Origin: Flavobacteriaceae bacterium UBA3611
GTDB taxonomy: Bacteria > Bacteroidota > Bacteroidia > Flavobacteriales > Flavobacteriaceae
Assembly (NCBI GenBank): GCA_002375495.1
Contig: DFLU01000009.1
Location: 1,773 to 65,772 of the forward strand
Direction: 5' to 3'
Length of the DNA stretch: 64,000 nucleotides
Shown: piece after piece, positions 50,109 to 60,307 of the stretch
Layout: each line of letters opens with the position of its first letter
Numbering within the stretch: the stretch's first letter is position 1
Notes under the pieces: model-generated
The model's input: only the letters and a program-made list of their open reading frames with translations
What the model was told of the DNA's origin: nothing
The model's database searches: none
Position numbers and translations under genes: made by a program

Positions 50109-51149
50109 TTATAAGGTTGCCAACATTTTATTTTCTAAGGTGCCGCCATAGGTTTTTTGGTACGCCACTTTTCTTTCGATAGACTGAACAACGGCCGTAG
50201 CGAAGTCGGCCTCATAAGCGCGGCTCATCATGTTGAGTCCGCCAGGGCTAAACACGTTTATTTCCATGAGTTTATCCCCAACTATGTCAATACCCACCAA
50301 GAACATGCCATCTTGTACCAATTTTGGGCGCACCACTTCGGCGAGTTCAAGCATTTTATCGGTTACTTTTACTTTGTCTGGTTTTCCTCCAGCGTGGATA
50401 TTGCTGCGGATATCTCCTTCGGCATTTACCCGTTGTATCACAGCATATTCACCATCTACTTTTAAAGGATCACCATTCATTAGTATAAGTCGTGTATCTC
50501 CTTTTGTGGCTGCCGGCAGGTATTCTTGCGCAATTACATACCCATCTCTGCAGATGGCCTCTATGGTTTGGCTCAAGTTGTGTTCGTTTTTCTTGTCCAT
50601 CATAAAAACATTCGTACCACCAGAGCCCTTTAGCGGCTTTAAGATCATTTTATTTTTTTGTTTTTTGAAGAAATCACGTATCTCTTCTTCATTGCGGGTA
50701 ATGATGGTTTCAGGTCGTAGAATTTCTGGAAAATGCTGAAAATACATTTTGTTTACCGCGCTTGCGAGGCTGGGAGGGTGATTCAGGGTGAGTACCCCAT
50801 TTTTCACAGCTATCTCACCAAATATAAAGGCAGCGTTTTGTGCCCACTCGCGTTCGCCAATTTCATCACTAGGATCATTCCGAAGAAATAGAACGTCTAA
50901 ATCTTCAGAAGAAACTTGTTGTAATTCTTGTTCCTGCACTGCCTTAAAATAGGTTTCTTGACTCTTAAATTTACGATCGGTAATGGTTTTTCCCATGGCG
51001 ATTAAGTTACCGTCGCTGGCATATCCCAATTCACCTACACCGATGTAAAATACGTCATGTCCTCTTTTGTAGGCCGCATAGCCAATGGTAGGAGTGGTAT
51101 ATTTTACTTGTTCGGTCTCATGGCTATTTATGATAAAGGCTATTTTCAT
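50109..51149 (-). CDS. ATP-grasp ligase, glutathione-synthetase-like
   Basis: A 346-residue cytosolic protein of the glutathione synthetase (GshB) ATP-grasp fold: N-terminal substrate domain ([24 protein letters not shown]), ATP-binding loops ([18 protein letters not shown], about 169-186; [22 protein letters not shown], in parts; about 203-225) and metal site ([18 protein letters not shown], about 291-308). GshB joins gamma-glutamylcysteine and glycine. No gshA is nearby and bacillithiol is the likely thiol here, so the true substrate may be another peptide or amino acid. It lies five bases downstream of the QEGLA-peptidase gene, as a two-gene operon. Confidence 0.88.
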   Translation of the reverse strand: MKIAFIINSHETEQVKYTTPTIGYAAYKRGHDVFYIGVGELGYASDGNLIAMGKTITDRKFKSQETYFKAVQEQELQQVSSEDLDVLFLRNDPSDEIGEREWAQNAAFIFGEIAVKNGVLTLNHPPSLASAVNKMYFQHFPEILRPETIITRNEEEIRDFFKKQKNKMILKPLKGSGGTNVFMMDKKNEHNLSQTIEAICRDGYVIAQEYLPAATKGDTRLILMNGDPLKVDGEYAVIQRVNAEGDIRSNIHAGGKPDKVKVTDKMLELAEVVRPKLVQDGMFLVGIDIVGDKLMEINVFSPGGLNMMSRAYEADFATAVVQSIERKVAYQKTYGGTLENKMLATL

Positions 51150-51154
51150 GTGAG

Positions 51155-52978
51155 TTAGTTTAAAAGTTCGGTGAGTGTTATTCCCGCGCGTAATTTTTTC
51201 ATTCGTTCCTGAACAGCCTCGCGCTCGAGAAAGCGAGGAAGTACAGGTTTTTTAAGTACATTTCTGTGAATCAATTCTTCAATAAGTGCCACGTGATTTG
51301 TGTTGAATTTTCCAGCAAAAAGGGTTTCTATGTTTCCATCATTTTTTAGATACGCCAATACATTCATCAATCCAGCCAAATACACCGCATCTTTTGTAAG
51401 TCCGCCACCCCTATAAATACGCATGGTGATATAATAGGCAGTTCGATCTGGAAAATTATGGTTGTGGTGTAGTAAAGAGAATGTTTCAACAAACGAAGCA
51501 CCCATACTCAAACTATGGGCAGCGATTACCCTTCCTGCCAACAATCGGAGTCTATTTATCGTAAGGCCGTTTACTAAATACTCTGCGAGTACTGCAAGTC
51601 CTTCCTGTAATTGGTCGTAACCAGCAAACCCAGCATACATTTGCTTTAATGGCTGGCTTTTACCGTTACAATAGGTGAGAATATGGGTTCCTACTTCATG
51701 TTGAATCAACGCATCGCAACGTTTAGCATCCATAGATAACTGGTCGCTGATAAGCAAGGTGGTCTCCGAAACCATAATTCCCGCTACATCGCTTCTAATT
51801 TCTACGGAAAGTTCCAAATTTGGGAACAGCTCCTGGTAATGGTTCACTTCTTCTTGCGCGTGTTTGGCAAAATCATGACAATTAAATTTTTTTTGGGAAG
51901 CTACGTTTTCTCCTTTAGGAAATGCTTCTAATATTTCGTTGGCACCGTTTAATACTTCTTCTTCAATAGCACCATATAAACTTTCGCCTATAAACCGAAA
52001 ACTATCTGTACCGCGTTCTTCTAGCATGGTAAGTTGCTTTTCAATTTCCAATCGTTTATCTCTCAAGATATATGCTAGTGTTGGATCGTCTACTTTTTCT
52101 AGCGGAATATCATATAATTTCCGTTTTTGCTGCTCTGGATCGAGTGCCACCAAACGGTAATTGAACGAAGGAGTTTTAGAAAAGTTAGATTTTTTGAACT
52201 TTTCCCACTCTTGCGTACTATTTACAGGGGTTGTTCGCATCAGGAATGACATGCCTTCACTGATTTCGGCTAGTACCGAATCTGCCTCCATTGTAATTCT
52301 GTCTAAATTGGTTTTCCCTAACATTAAATAGTGGTGAAAGGGATTCGACGTCTGTACACGGATAAACTCGTACACAGCTCTTTTAATGATTTCTGAAAGC
52401 TGCGTTGCGAACTTTCTGTAGAAAATTGAAAAAATTTGGTTTTCTTCTGGGCGTTGGTAAATTGTCGGTACCGCCAAGCCAATGAGTAAACTGCCAGATT
52501 TTTTTGTTTGTGGTAAATTTAATAGGGGTTCTAAGCGGTCGGGATGACGATCATGGGTGTCTGATACCACGGCTGAAACTTCAGGATAAATCAATCGCAT
52601 TTCATCGATACCGTTTTTTAGCGATTTTATGGTAGCGGGAGCTTTTCCTTTGGGACAAGAGATTTCAAATTCGGCACCATGGTCTTTCCGTACCGGCCAC
52701 ATTTCTAGGATTAAGAATGAATTTAATTTTTTTGAAACTTGCGTGGCAATACATTCTAATAATTCTGAAACAGGTTCGGTATCTTTTACGATGAGATAAG
52801 ATGCCTGTGTTTTCAAAAGGCCAGAAAAATACAGGTCAGGCTTTTTGTATCGATAGACACAAATGTAGGGCAGCATTTTGTCCATATGCAACATGCCTCC
52901 CTCAGCTAGGGGCTGATTGATGGGAAGTTCGTCTTCTAAGTTTTTACAGAGTAATGTTACAAGATCTTGATCTATCAT
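51155..52978 (-). CDS. QEGLA-motif (DUF1704/MATCAP-like) metallopeptidase
   Basis: A 607-residue protein. The C-terminal 400 residues match the DUF1704 family (called flavohemoglobin expression-modulating QEGLA protein): LIQHEVGTHILTYCNGKSQPL (about 424-444) holds a HExxxH zinc motif, followed by DQLQEGLAVLAEYL (about 452-465). The human relatives (MATCAP) remove C-terminal tyrosine from tubulin, so peptidase activity is likely. The N-terminal 190 residues (LYFSGLLKTQASYLIVKD; EVSAVVSDTHDRHPDRLEPLL) are a separate domain I cannot name. Gene order peptidase then ATP-grasp ligase, with a 5-bp gap, suggests they act on the same substrate. Confidence 0.87.
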   Translation of the reverse strand: MIDQDLVTLLCKNLEDELPINQPLAEGGMLHMDKMLPYICVYRYKKPDLYFSGLLKTQASYLIVKDTEPVSELLECIATQVSKKLNSFLILEMWPVRKDHGAEFEISCPKGKAPATIKSLKNGIDEMRLIYPEVSAVVSDTHDRHPDRLEPLLNLPQTKKSGSLLIGLAVPTIYQRPEENQIFSIFYRKFATQLSEIIKRAVYEFIRVQTSNPFHHYLMLGKTNLDRITMEADSVLAEISEGMSFLMRTTPVNSTQEWEKFKKSNFSKTPSFNYRLVALDPEQQKRKLYDIPLEKVDDPTLAYILRDKRLEIEKQLTMLEERGTDSFRFIGESLYGAIEEEVLNGANEILEAFPKGENVASQKKFNCHDFAKHAQEEVNHYQELFPNLELSVEIRSDVAGIMVSETTLLISDQLSMDAKRCDALIQHEVGTHILTYCNGKSQPLKQMYAGFAGYDQLQEGLAVLAEYLVNGLTINRLRLLAGRVIAAHSLSMGASFVETFSLLHHNHNFPDRTAYYITMRIYRGGGLTKDAVYLAGLMNVLAYLKNDGNIETLFAGKFNTNHVALIEELIHRNVLKKPVLPRFLEREAVQERMKKLRAGITLTELLN

Positions 52979-53127
52979 ATTACCTTAAAATTAATCTTTT
53001 TTAAAGGCTTAGATGCTTAAATTGTGCGCATTGGCATTAGTTTAACGGGAGATGTTAATGCTTTCTGAATAGCTACAATTCGTATAAAATTTTCATCTTT
53101 CAAATATGGCTAACTAAAAAAATGAAG

Positions 53128-53135
53128 TATTTTTG
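53128..53135 (+). promoter_or_regulatory. guaA -7 box TATTTTTG, leaderless start predicted
   Basis: TATTTTTG matches TAnnTTTG. Because the box spans about -11 to -4, transcription would begin at or next to the ATG at 53139, giving a leaderless or nearly leaderless message. Confidence 0.4.
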
Positions 53136-53138
53136 CGG

Positions 53139-54668
53139 ATGCAAAACAATGTTCTCATCCTAGATTTCGGGTCGCAGTACACACAGCTTATCGCTAGACG
53201 TGTGAGAGAATTAAACATCTACTGCGAAATTCACCCCTACCACAATGTTCCATCAGATCTTTCCACCTTTAAGGCAGTAATCCTTTCTGGGAGTCCGCTT
53301 TCGGTTCGTGCCGAAGATGCCGCACATCCAGACCTTTCAGCTATAAAAGGAAAATTGCCATTATTGGGCGTTTGCTACGGAGCACAATATCTGGCACATT
53401 TTAACGGCGGGAGTGTAGCCCCATCTAACATTCGTGAATACGGTCGGGCCAAACTATCGATGATTAAAGATAACGAGCCGCTTTTCCAAAGTATCCCTGA
53501 AGATACACAAGTTTGGATGAGCCATAGCGATACCATTGCCGAGTTGCCAGAAAACGGAGTGCGCTTAGCGAGTACGGCCGATGTGGTGAATGCCGCATAC
53601 AAAATTGAAGGCGAAGAAACCTATGCCATCCAGTTTCACCCAGAAGTGTACCACACCACCCACGGAAAGCAATTGCTCGAAAATTTCTTAGTCCACATGG
53701 CGGGAGTAGAACAATCATGGACTCCAGGAGCTTTTGTGGATATCACAGTAGCCGAATTACGGAACAAAATTGGTGATGATAAAGTAGTACTCGGGCTGAG
53801 CGGTGGAGTAGATTCTACAGTTGCTGCGGTGTTATTGCATAAAGCGATTGGAAAGAACCTCTATTGTATATTCGTTAATAACGGTTTACTACGGAAAAAC
53901 GAGTTTGCCGACGTCTTGCACCAATACAAAGACATGGGGCTTAATGTAAAAGGAGTTGATGCCTCGCAGCGATTTTACGACGCGCTTGCAGGCGAAAGTG
54001 ATCCTGAAACAAAACGAAAAGCCATCGGGAATGCTTTTATAGAAGTGTTTGATGATGAAGCTACAGCTATAACCGATGTCACCTATTTGGCACAAGGAAC
54101 CATTTATCCTGATGTGATTGAAAGTGTTTCTGTAAACGGACCGTCTGTGACCATTAAAAGTCATCACAATGTAGGTGGGTTGCCAGATTTTATGAAATTG
54201 AAAGTGGTTGAACCGCTTCGTATGTTGTTTAAAGATGAGGTGCGCCGTGTTGGTGCCGAAATGGAGATAGACCCAAAACTGTTGGGAAGACATCCGTTTC
54301 CAGGACCCGGTTTGGCAATTCGTATCTTGGGAGATATCACGCCCGAAAAGGTACGTATCTTGCAAGAAGTAGACGCCATTTTTATTGAAGGTCTTCGGAA
54401 ATGGGATCTCTACGATAAAGTGTGGCAAGCGGGTGCTATATTACTTCCAGTACAGAGTGTTGGGGTGATGGGCGACGAGCGAACCTATGAAAAAGTAGTG
54501 GCCTTACGTGCTGTAGAAAGTACCGATGGAATGACGGCAGATTGGGTAAATTTACCGTATGAGTTTTTACAAGAAACAAGTAACCATATAATAAACCGCG
54601 TAAAAGGCGTTAATAGAGTAGTGTATGATATAAGTAGCAAGCCTCCTGCAACCATCGAATGGGAATAA
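53139..54668 (+). CDS. guaA: GMP synthase (glutamine-hydrolysing)
   Basis: From the ATG at 53139 the protein is 509 residues and starts [17 protein letters not shown]; a TTG two codons upstream is an unlikely start because it overlaps the -7 box. GuaA converts XMP to GMP with glutamine. Glutaminase domain: Cys in [12 protein letters not shown] (about 80-91) and His/Glu in [11 protein letters not shown] (about 167-177). ATP pyrophosphatase: [13 protein letters not shown] (about 219-231). C-terminal dimerisation domain: [14 protein letters not shown] and [10 protein letters not shown] at the end. All key residues are present. Confidence 0.97.
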   Translation: MQNNVLILDFGSQYTQLIARRVRELNIYCEIHPYHNVPSDLSTFKAVILSGSPLSVRAEDAAHPDLSAIKGKLPLLGVCYGAQYLAHFNGGSVAPSNIREYGRAKLSMIKDNEPLFQSIPEDTQVWMSHSDTIAELPENGVRLASTADVVNAAYKIEGEETYAIQFHPEVYHTTHGKQLLENFLVHMAGVEQSWTPGAFVDITVAELRNKIGDDKVVLGLSGGVDSTVAAVLLHKAIGKNLYCIFVNNGLLRKNEFADVLHQYKDMGLNVKGVDASQRFYDALAGESDPETKRKAIGNAFIEVFDDEATAITDVTYLAQGTIYPDVIESVSVNGPSVTIKSHHNVGGLPDFMKLKVVEPLRMLFKDEVRRVGAEMEIDPKLLGRHPFPGPGLAIRILGDITPEKVRILQEVDAIFIEGLRKWDLYDKVWQAGAILLPVQSVGVMGDERTYEKVVALRAVESTDGMTADWVNLPYEFLQETSNHIINRVKGVNRVVYDISSKPPATIEWE

Positions 54669-54753
54669 CATTGGCACGCTGCTTGTAACTTTATTCATTT
54701 TTTAAGAAAATCGAACACGCTTTATCCGTACTTTTAGGAAAAAGTAAAAAACC

Positions 54754-56691
54754 TTGATTCAAACGTTGAAATATCTCCTCTACATTGCTATCGTGAGCTT
54801 CATGATTGTTGGTTGTGATGCGCTGTCGTCGCCTACACAATCCCAAACTAATTACCGAAGCCATACGGTTCAGAAAGGTGAAACCGTTTTTAGTATCGCC
54901 AAAAAGTACAATACAACGGGCAAAGCCATTTATGCGCTTAATCCTGATGCGAGAAACGGGATACAAGAAAATGGTGTCTTGGTAATTCCTGCCGCAGACA
55001 TCATTAATAGTCAGTCTGGCGCGGTGCGTTTTGTTACGCATAAAGTGAAGCGAAAAGAAACCTTGTTTAGCATTTCGCAACAGTATAATGTTTCCGTAGA
55101 AGACATAAAACGCCATAATAAACAACTCTACTCAAAACAGCTTAAGAAAGGCGAAAAGCTACAAATTCCGATAGCGGTAAATAACAGCGGTACCGAAACT
55201 ACCACTACTACGGAAACAACAAATTCAGCAACTTCAGATACGGGAAAACATGTGGTAAAACCTAAGGAAACTAAATTTGGGATTGCCAGAATGTACGGAA
55301 TTAGTATGGCTGAACTTACCGAACTGAACCCGAATCTTGGCGAAAACCTTCAAATTGGCACTACGCTCATTGTTCCTTCTGAAAAGGTAACTACAGAAGC
55401 TTCGGTAGATACAGATCGGTTTTCATTCTATGAAGTATTACCCAAAGAAGGGTTTTATCGACTAAAAGTGAAACTCGGATTGACCGAAGAACAAATCGTT
55501 GCCCTTAATCCGTACGCAAAAGACGGATTGAAAGAAGGTATGATACTAAAAATACCAAAAGAAAATAACACCGTTTCTACCGAGGAAGTTTCAACCATAA
55601 ACCTTGAAACAAGGCTGAGCAATAAAAGTAAAAAACGTATTGCAGTAATGCTTCCGTTTTTGCTGAACAGGGCTCAGGGAGATTCTATCAATAACTCTGA
55701 AATTTTGCAAAATGAACGCACTATGGGCATTGCACTCGATTTTTATAGCGGTGTGCTCATGGCTACAGAATTTGCGAAAGACAACGGTATTTCGGTAGAA
55801 CTAGATGTGTTCGATACCGAAGCTAGTGCCAGTAGGGTGGGAAGTATCATTGCCCAAAATAACTTTAAAGATATACATGCCGTAATTGGCCCTTTAAGAG
55901 CAAATAATGTAGAAAAGGCGGCCACAGCCTTACAGCGAGACGATATTCCGGTGTTCTCACCTTTGAGCAATCGGGAACTCAAAATATCGACCAATGTATT
56001 TCAGACCTTACCATCAGATGAACTGCTGGAAAATGGTATGATTAATTGGATTAAAGACCATAGTGCTGGTAAGAATATTGTGGTAATCTCAGACAGTAAG
56101 CGAAGTGCACAAAAACAAAAAATTGTACAATCACTTCCCAACGCAAAGACTATTTCGCCCAGAGATAAAGGGTTTTTGTATGTTGGCGACATCGATAAGC
56201 ACATGGCTCGCGGAACAGCAGAAAATTGGGTGATTGTAGAAACTACAGACCCAGTATTGTTAAGCAATGTGGTGACTATACTAAACGGTATGCCGCAAGA
56301 TTACAAGGTGCGTATGTTTACCTTAGACAAAAGCAAAACATACGATTTTGACGATATCAGTAATATGAATTTAGCGAAACTTAACTTCACGTTTCCTTCG
56401 GTAAGTAGAAGTTATGAATATGATGAAAAAGACCCGTTTTTAATCAGTTACAAGAATAAATACGGCGTGTTACCAAATCGCTATGCGGTTAGAGGGTTTG
56501 ATGTTACTTACGATGTGTTATTGCGGTTGGCTTCTGCCGAAGATATGTATGACGCTACGAGTGCAGAATTTGAAACTGAATACATCGAGAACAAGTTCCG
56601 TTATGCAAAAAAGATTTTTAAAGGATATGAGAACAAGGCAATGTATATCCTAAAATATACGCCAGATCTTACCTTCGAAGTTGTAGAATGA
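54754..56691 (+). CDS. LysM lipoprotein with periplasmic-binding-protein domain
   Basis: A 645-residue predicted lipoprotein that starts at TTG (54754); the lipobox FMIVGC (Cys about 21) needs this upstream signal. Four LysM modules follow: about 36-80 (HTVQKGETVFSIAKKYN), 93-137 (HKVKRKETLFSISQQYN), 167-208 (HVVKPKETKFGIARMYG) and 222-266 (a degenerate fourth). Residues about 290-630 form a type 1 periplasmic ligand-binding fold (IAVMLPFLLNRAQ; VIGPLRANNVEKAA; FDVTYDVLLRLAS). LysM binds peptidoglycan, so the protein may tether the outer membrane to the wall or sense muropeptides. The stop overlaps the OsmC start (ATGA). Confidence 0.9.
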   Translation: MIQTLKYLLYIAIVSFMIVGCDALSSPTQSQTNYRSHTVQKGETVFSIAKKYNTTGKAIYALNPDARNGIQENGVLVIPAADIINSQSGAVRFVTHKVKRKETLFSISQQYNVSVEDIKRHNKQLYSKQLKKGEKLQIPIAVNNSGTETTTTTETTNSATSDTGKHVVKPKETKFGIARMYGISMAELTELNPNLGENLQIGTTLIVPSEKVTTEASVDTDRFSFYEVLPKEGFYRLKVKLGLTEEQIVALNPYAKDGLKEGMILKIPKENNTVSTEEVSTINLETRLSNKSKKRIAVMLPFLLNRAQGDSINNSEILQNERTMGIALDFYSGVLMATEFAKDNGISVELDVFDTEASASRVGSIIAQNNFKDIHAVIGPLRANNVEKAATALQRDDIPVFSPLSNRELKISTNVFQTLPSDELLENGMINWIKDHSAGKNIVVISDSKRSAQKQKIVQSLPNAKTISPRDKGFLYVGDIDKHMARGTAENWVIVETTDPVLLSNVVTILNGMPQDYKVRMFTLDKSKTYDFDDISNMNLAKLNFTFPSVSRSYEYDEKDPFLISYKNKYGVLPNRYAVRGFDVTYDVLLRLASAEDMYDATSAEFETEYIENKFRYAKKIFKGYENKAMYILKYTPDLTFEVVE

Positions 56692-57092
56692 GCACCTCTA
56701 AAGTAACATATATTGGGAATCTCAGAACAGAGAATATACACCTAAAGTCGGGTAATAGCTTTATTACTGACGCTCCCACCGATAACAACGGAAAGGGTGA
56801 AGCTTTTTCTCCTACTGACACAGTGGCAACTGGCTTGGCAAACTGTATGCTCACGGTTATGGCAATTAAGGCGCGAGATCTTGATGTAGATTTAAATGGT
56901 AGCACTGCTTCAGTTACGAAAACCATGGCTGCGAATCCGCGGCGGATTTCAAAAATTGAAATCCGTTTACAATTGCCAGCGGGCATTTCAGAAAAAAACC
57001 AAAAAATACTCGAACGTACTGGAAATTCTTGTCCGGTACACCACAGCCTGAACCCAGCTATTGAAAAAGAGATTGTATTTCATTGGGGTTGA
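56688..57092 (+). CDS. OsmC/Ohr-family peroxidase-like protein
   Basis: A 134-residue cytosolic protein with both family cysteines: LANCMLTVMAIKA (about 51-63) and GNSCPVHHSLNP (about 108-119). OsmC and Ohr reduce organic hydroperoxides with thiols. The ATG overlaps the stop of the LysM-lipoprotein gene in ATGA, so the two are translationally coupled. Confidence 0.92.
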   Translation: MSTSKVTYIGNLRTENIHLKSGNSFITDAPTDNNGKGEAFSPTDTVATGLANCMLTVMAIKARDLDVDLNGSTASVTKTMAANPRRISKIEIRLQLPAGISEKNQKILERTGNSCPVHHSLNPAIEKEIVFHWG

Positions 57093-57148
57093 AAGCTTAC
57101 TGAAAATTTACGCCCTCAATAAAATTAGAAAATTTACGTTCATAAATT

Positions 57149-57682
57149 ATGAAATTTTTACTCACCATTTTGGTCTGCTTGTTCATGGTCCCCACCATTG
57201 GCGACGAAGTGAAAATGCAATGGAACGAAAATCGCCAACTCACTTGGGACGATTTTAAAGGCGTGCCCAATGCTGGAGACGATTTTGTTGCAAGCACAAA
57301 TAGCGGTATTTCCTTTTCGTTTTCTTACCAAACTCGCAACGGTAAGATGAAGATGGATTATGAGGTTTTTTGCAATTTCTATCCTGAATTGTCTTGGTAT
57401 AAAAAAGAATTGGTAACTCCTTATATCTTAAAGCACGAGCAAACACATTTTGACATCTCTGAACTATTTGCAAGAAAACTTCGGAAAGCAATGGACGAAA
57501 CAAATTTTGGTAGCAATCCGAAAGATGAGGTAAACGCAGTATACCAAGAAATTGAAACACAACGTCGGCAAATGCAAAACCAATACGATTTGGAGAGCGA
57601 CCATTCTAAAAATGAAGCAGCCGAAATGCGTTGGCGCACCTATGTAGCAGAACAATTGCAAGCGTATGGAAGCTGGAAATAA
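57149..57682 (+). CDS. DUF922-like secreted metalloprotease-type protein
   Basis: A 177-residue protein with a short signal peptide (residues 1-17) and then NRQLTWDDFKGVP, the DUF922 start. The HExxH-type zinc site is in ILKHEQTHFDISELFARKL (about 93-111). DUF922 proteins are described as predicted secreted Zn-dependent proteases; activity is not shown. The 3' end overlaps the DUF3820 gene by 17 bp, so coupling is likely. Confidence 0.8.
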   Translation: MKFLLTILVCLFMVPTIGDEVKMQWNENRQLTWDDFKGVPNAGDDFVASTNSGISFSFSYQTRNGKMKMDYEVFCNFYPELSWYKKELVTPYILKHEQTHFDISELFARKLRKAMDETNFGSNPKDEVNAVYQEIETQRRQMQNQYDLESDHSKNEAAEMRWRTYVAEQLQAYGSWK

Positions 57683-57920
57683 GGGCAACGCTAGCTTTAC
57701 GCCAGACCCCAATCATTTAAAAAAGTTGGCCAATTATAAAATGCCTTTTGGGAAATACAAAGGTCAGTTGTTGGTGAACATTCCAGAACCTTATTATGTT
57801 TGGTTTCACCAAAAAGGGTTTCCGAAGGGAACCTTAGGGAATTTATTGCAAGAAATGTATGAGATTAAACTAAACGGTCTTGAAGGTTTGATACGCCCTT
57901 TTATTGAACGCGCACCTTAA
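57666..57920 (+). CDS. DUF3820 family protein
   Basis: An 84-residue protein. FGKYKGQLLVNIPEPYYVWFHQKGFPKGTLG (in parts; about residues 28-58) is the DUF3820 pattern also present at the end of the exonuclease encoded at 32378-33151. Function unknown. It overlaps the DUF922 gene by 17 bp and the convergent YhcH-family gene by 20 bp. The ATG at 57666 is the likely start; a later ATG at 57741 would drop 25 residues. Confidence 0.78.
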   Translation: MEAGNKGNASFTPDPNHLKKLANYKMPFGKYKGQLLVNIPEPYYVWFHQKGFPKGTLGNLLQEMYEIKLNGLEGLIRPFIERAP

Positions 57921-58350
57921 TTACTACTTTTTTGAGTGTTATTGATTTGCCAAGCTGAACTCCCGTGCAATGGATGTCCTGCGGAAATAGGACAACAAAA
58001 TTCCCAGCCTGTAGCGGCAAAATAGCTACGTCACAGTCGTAAAACGCATAGTCTTTCTCCTTGTCGGCTTCGTAGGGTTGCTGTGTTTTGAGAGTAGTAA
58101 CTCCAACACCTTCAGCACCAGAAATAATGTAGTGAACATCAATGTATTTATAATGTGATTCTCTGATACATTTTTCTTCCGGCTTGGTTTCATATTCCAT
58201 CACGATGGCAAAAACATCTTTCCCCTTTAATTCATAAGTGCCCGTTGCTAGTTTTTCTAGGTCGGTTTCAGCTAAAAACTGAAAAGCGGTGTCTAAACCA
58301 CTTGCAATAGGCGAATATTGCTTAGCATGTGCTAACGTATCTCGTATCAT
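57901..58350 (-). CDS. YhcH/YjgK/YiaL family protein
   Basis: A 149-residue cupin-fold protein of the DUF386 family: HYKYIDVHYIISGAEGVGV (about 65-83) and FPQDIHCTGVQLGK (about 122-135) carry the metal-binding His/Glu residues. Relatives include the E. coli YhcH, suggested to process sialic-acid sugars; the true reaction is unsettled. The end overlaps the DUF3820 gene by 20 bp on the other strand. Confidence 0.88.
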   Translation of the reverse strand: MIRDTLAHAKQYSPIASGLDTAFQFLAETDLEKLATGTYELKGKDVFAIVMEYETKPEEKCIRESHYKYIDVHYIISGAEGVGVTTLKTQQPYEADKEKDYAFYDCDVAILPLQAGNFVVLFPQDIHCTGVQLGKSITLKKVVIKVRVQ

Positions 58351-58450
58351 GAGTATAAAAATACTGCTTTTGATTGATACATCAGTACTCTAGAAAACAA
58401 GAATGTTCAGAACAAGTTTATAGGCGATTTATAGGGCGGCATTGTAATAA

Positions 58451-60106
<1,656 letters not shown>

Positions 60107-60146
60107 AAGGAGACAATCTGTCGCAATCTTAATTGAGGCGAAGTTG

Positions 60147-60214
60147 TTGCATTGCAAATAAAAATTATTTGTGTCTGGTTGAACGGCCAGCCCGAAAGAG
60201 TCATACTGGCGGGC
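60147..60214. repeat. Cluster of short palindromes upstream of yidC
   Basis: In the 201-bp gap between pyrG and yidC: TTGCA-T-TGCAA (60147-60157), CAAATAA-AAA-TTATTTG (60155-60171), and a GC-rich element with two mutually exclusive stems, GCCAG/CTGGC (60186-60190 with 60206-60210) or GCCCG/CGGGC (60190-60194 with 60210-60214). They could form a terminator or leader structure for the flanking genes, or be a REP-like repeat. Confidence 0.4.
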
Positions 60215-60307
60215 AGTTGAAACCTACTTAACAGTTATAGAAATATAAACTTCGGAAATTGACTGAAGTATTTTAAAAGTTATTCCGCCAATAGCGGAAC
60301 AGTAAAC

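Noticed and set aside
57149..57920. DUF922, DUF3820 and YhcH cluster considered as a toxin-antitoxin or defence unit
   Set aside because: The families have no such role that I know, and the overlaps are common tail-to-tail or coupled arrangements in this genome.
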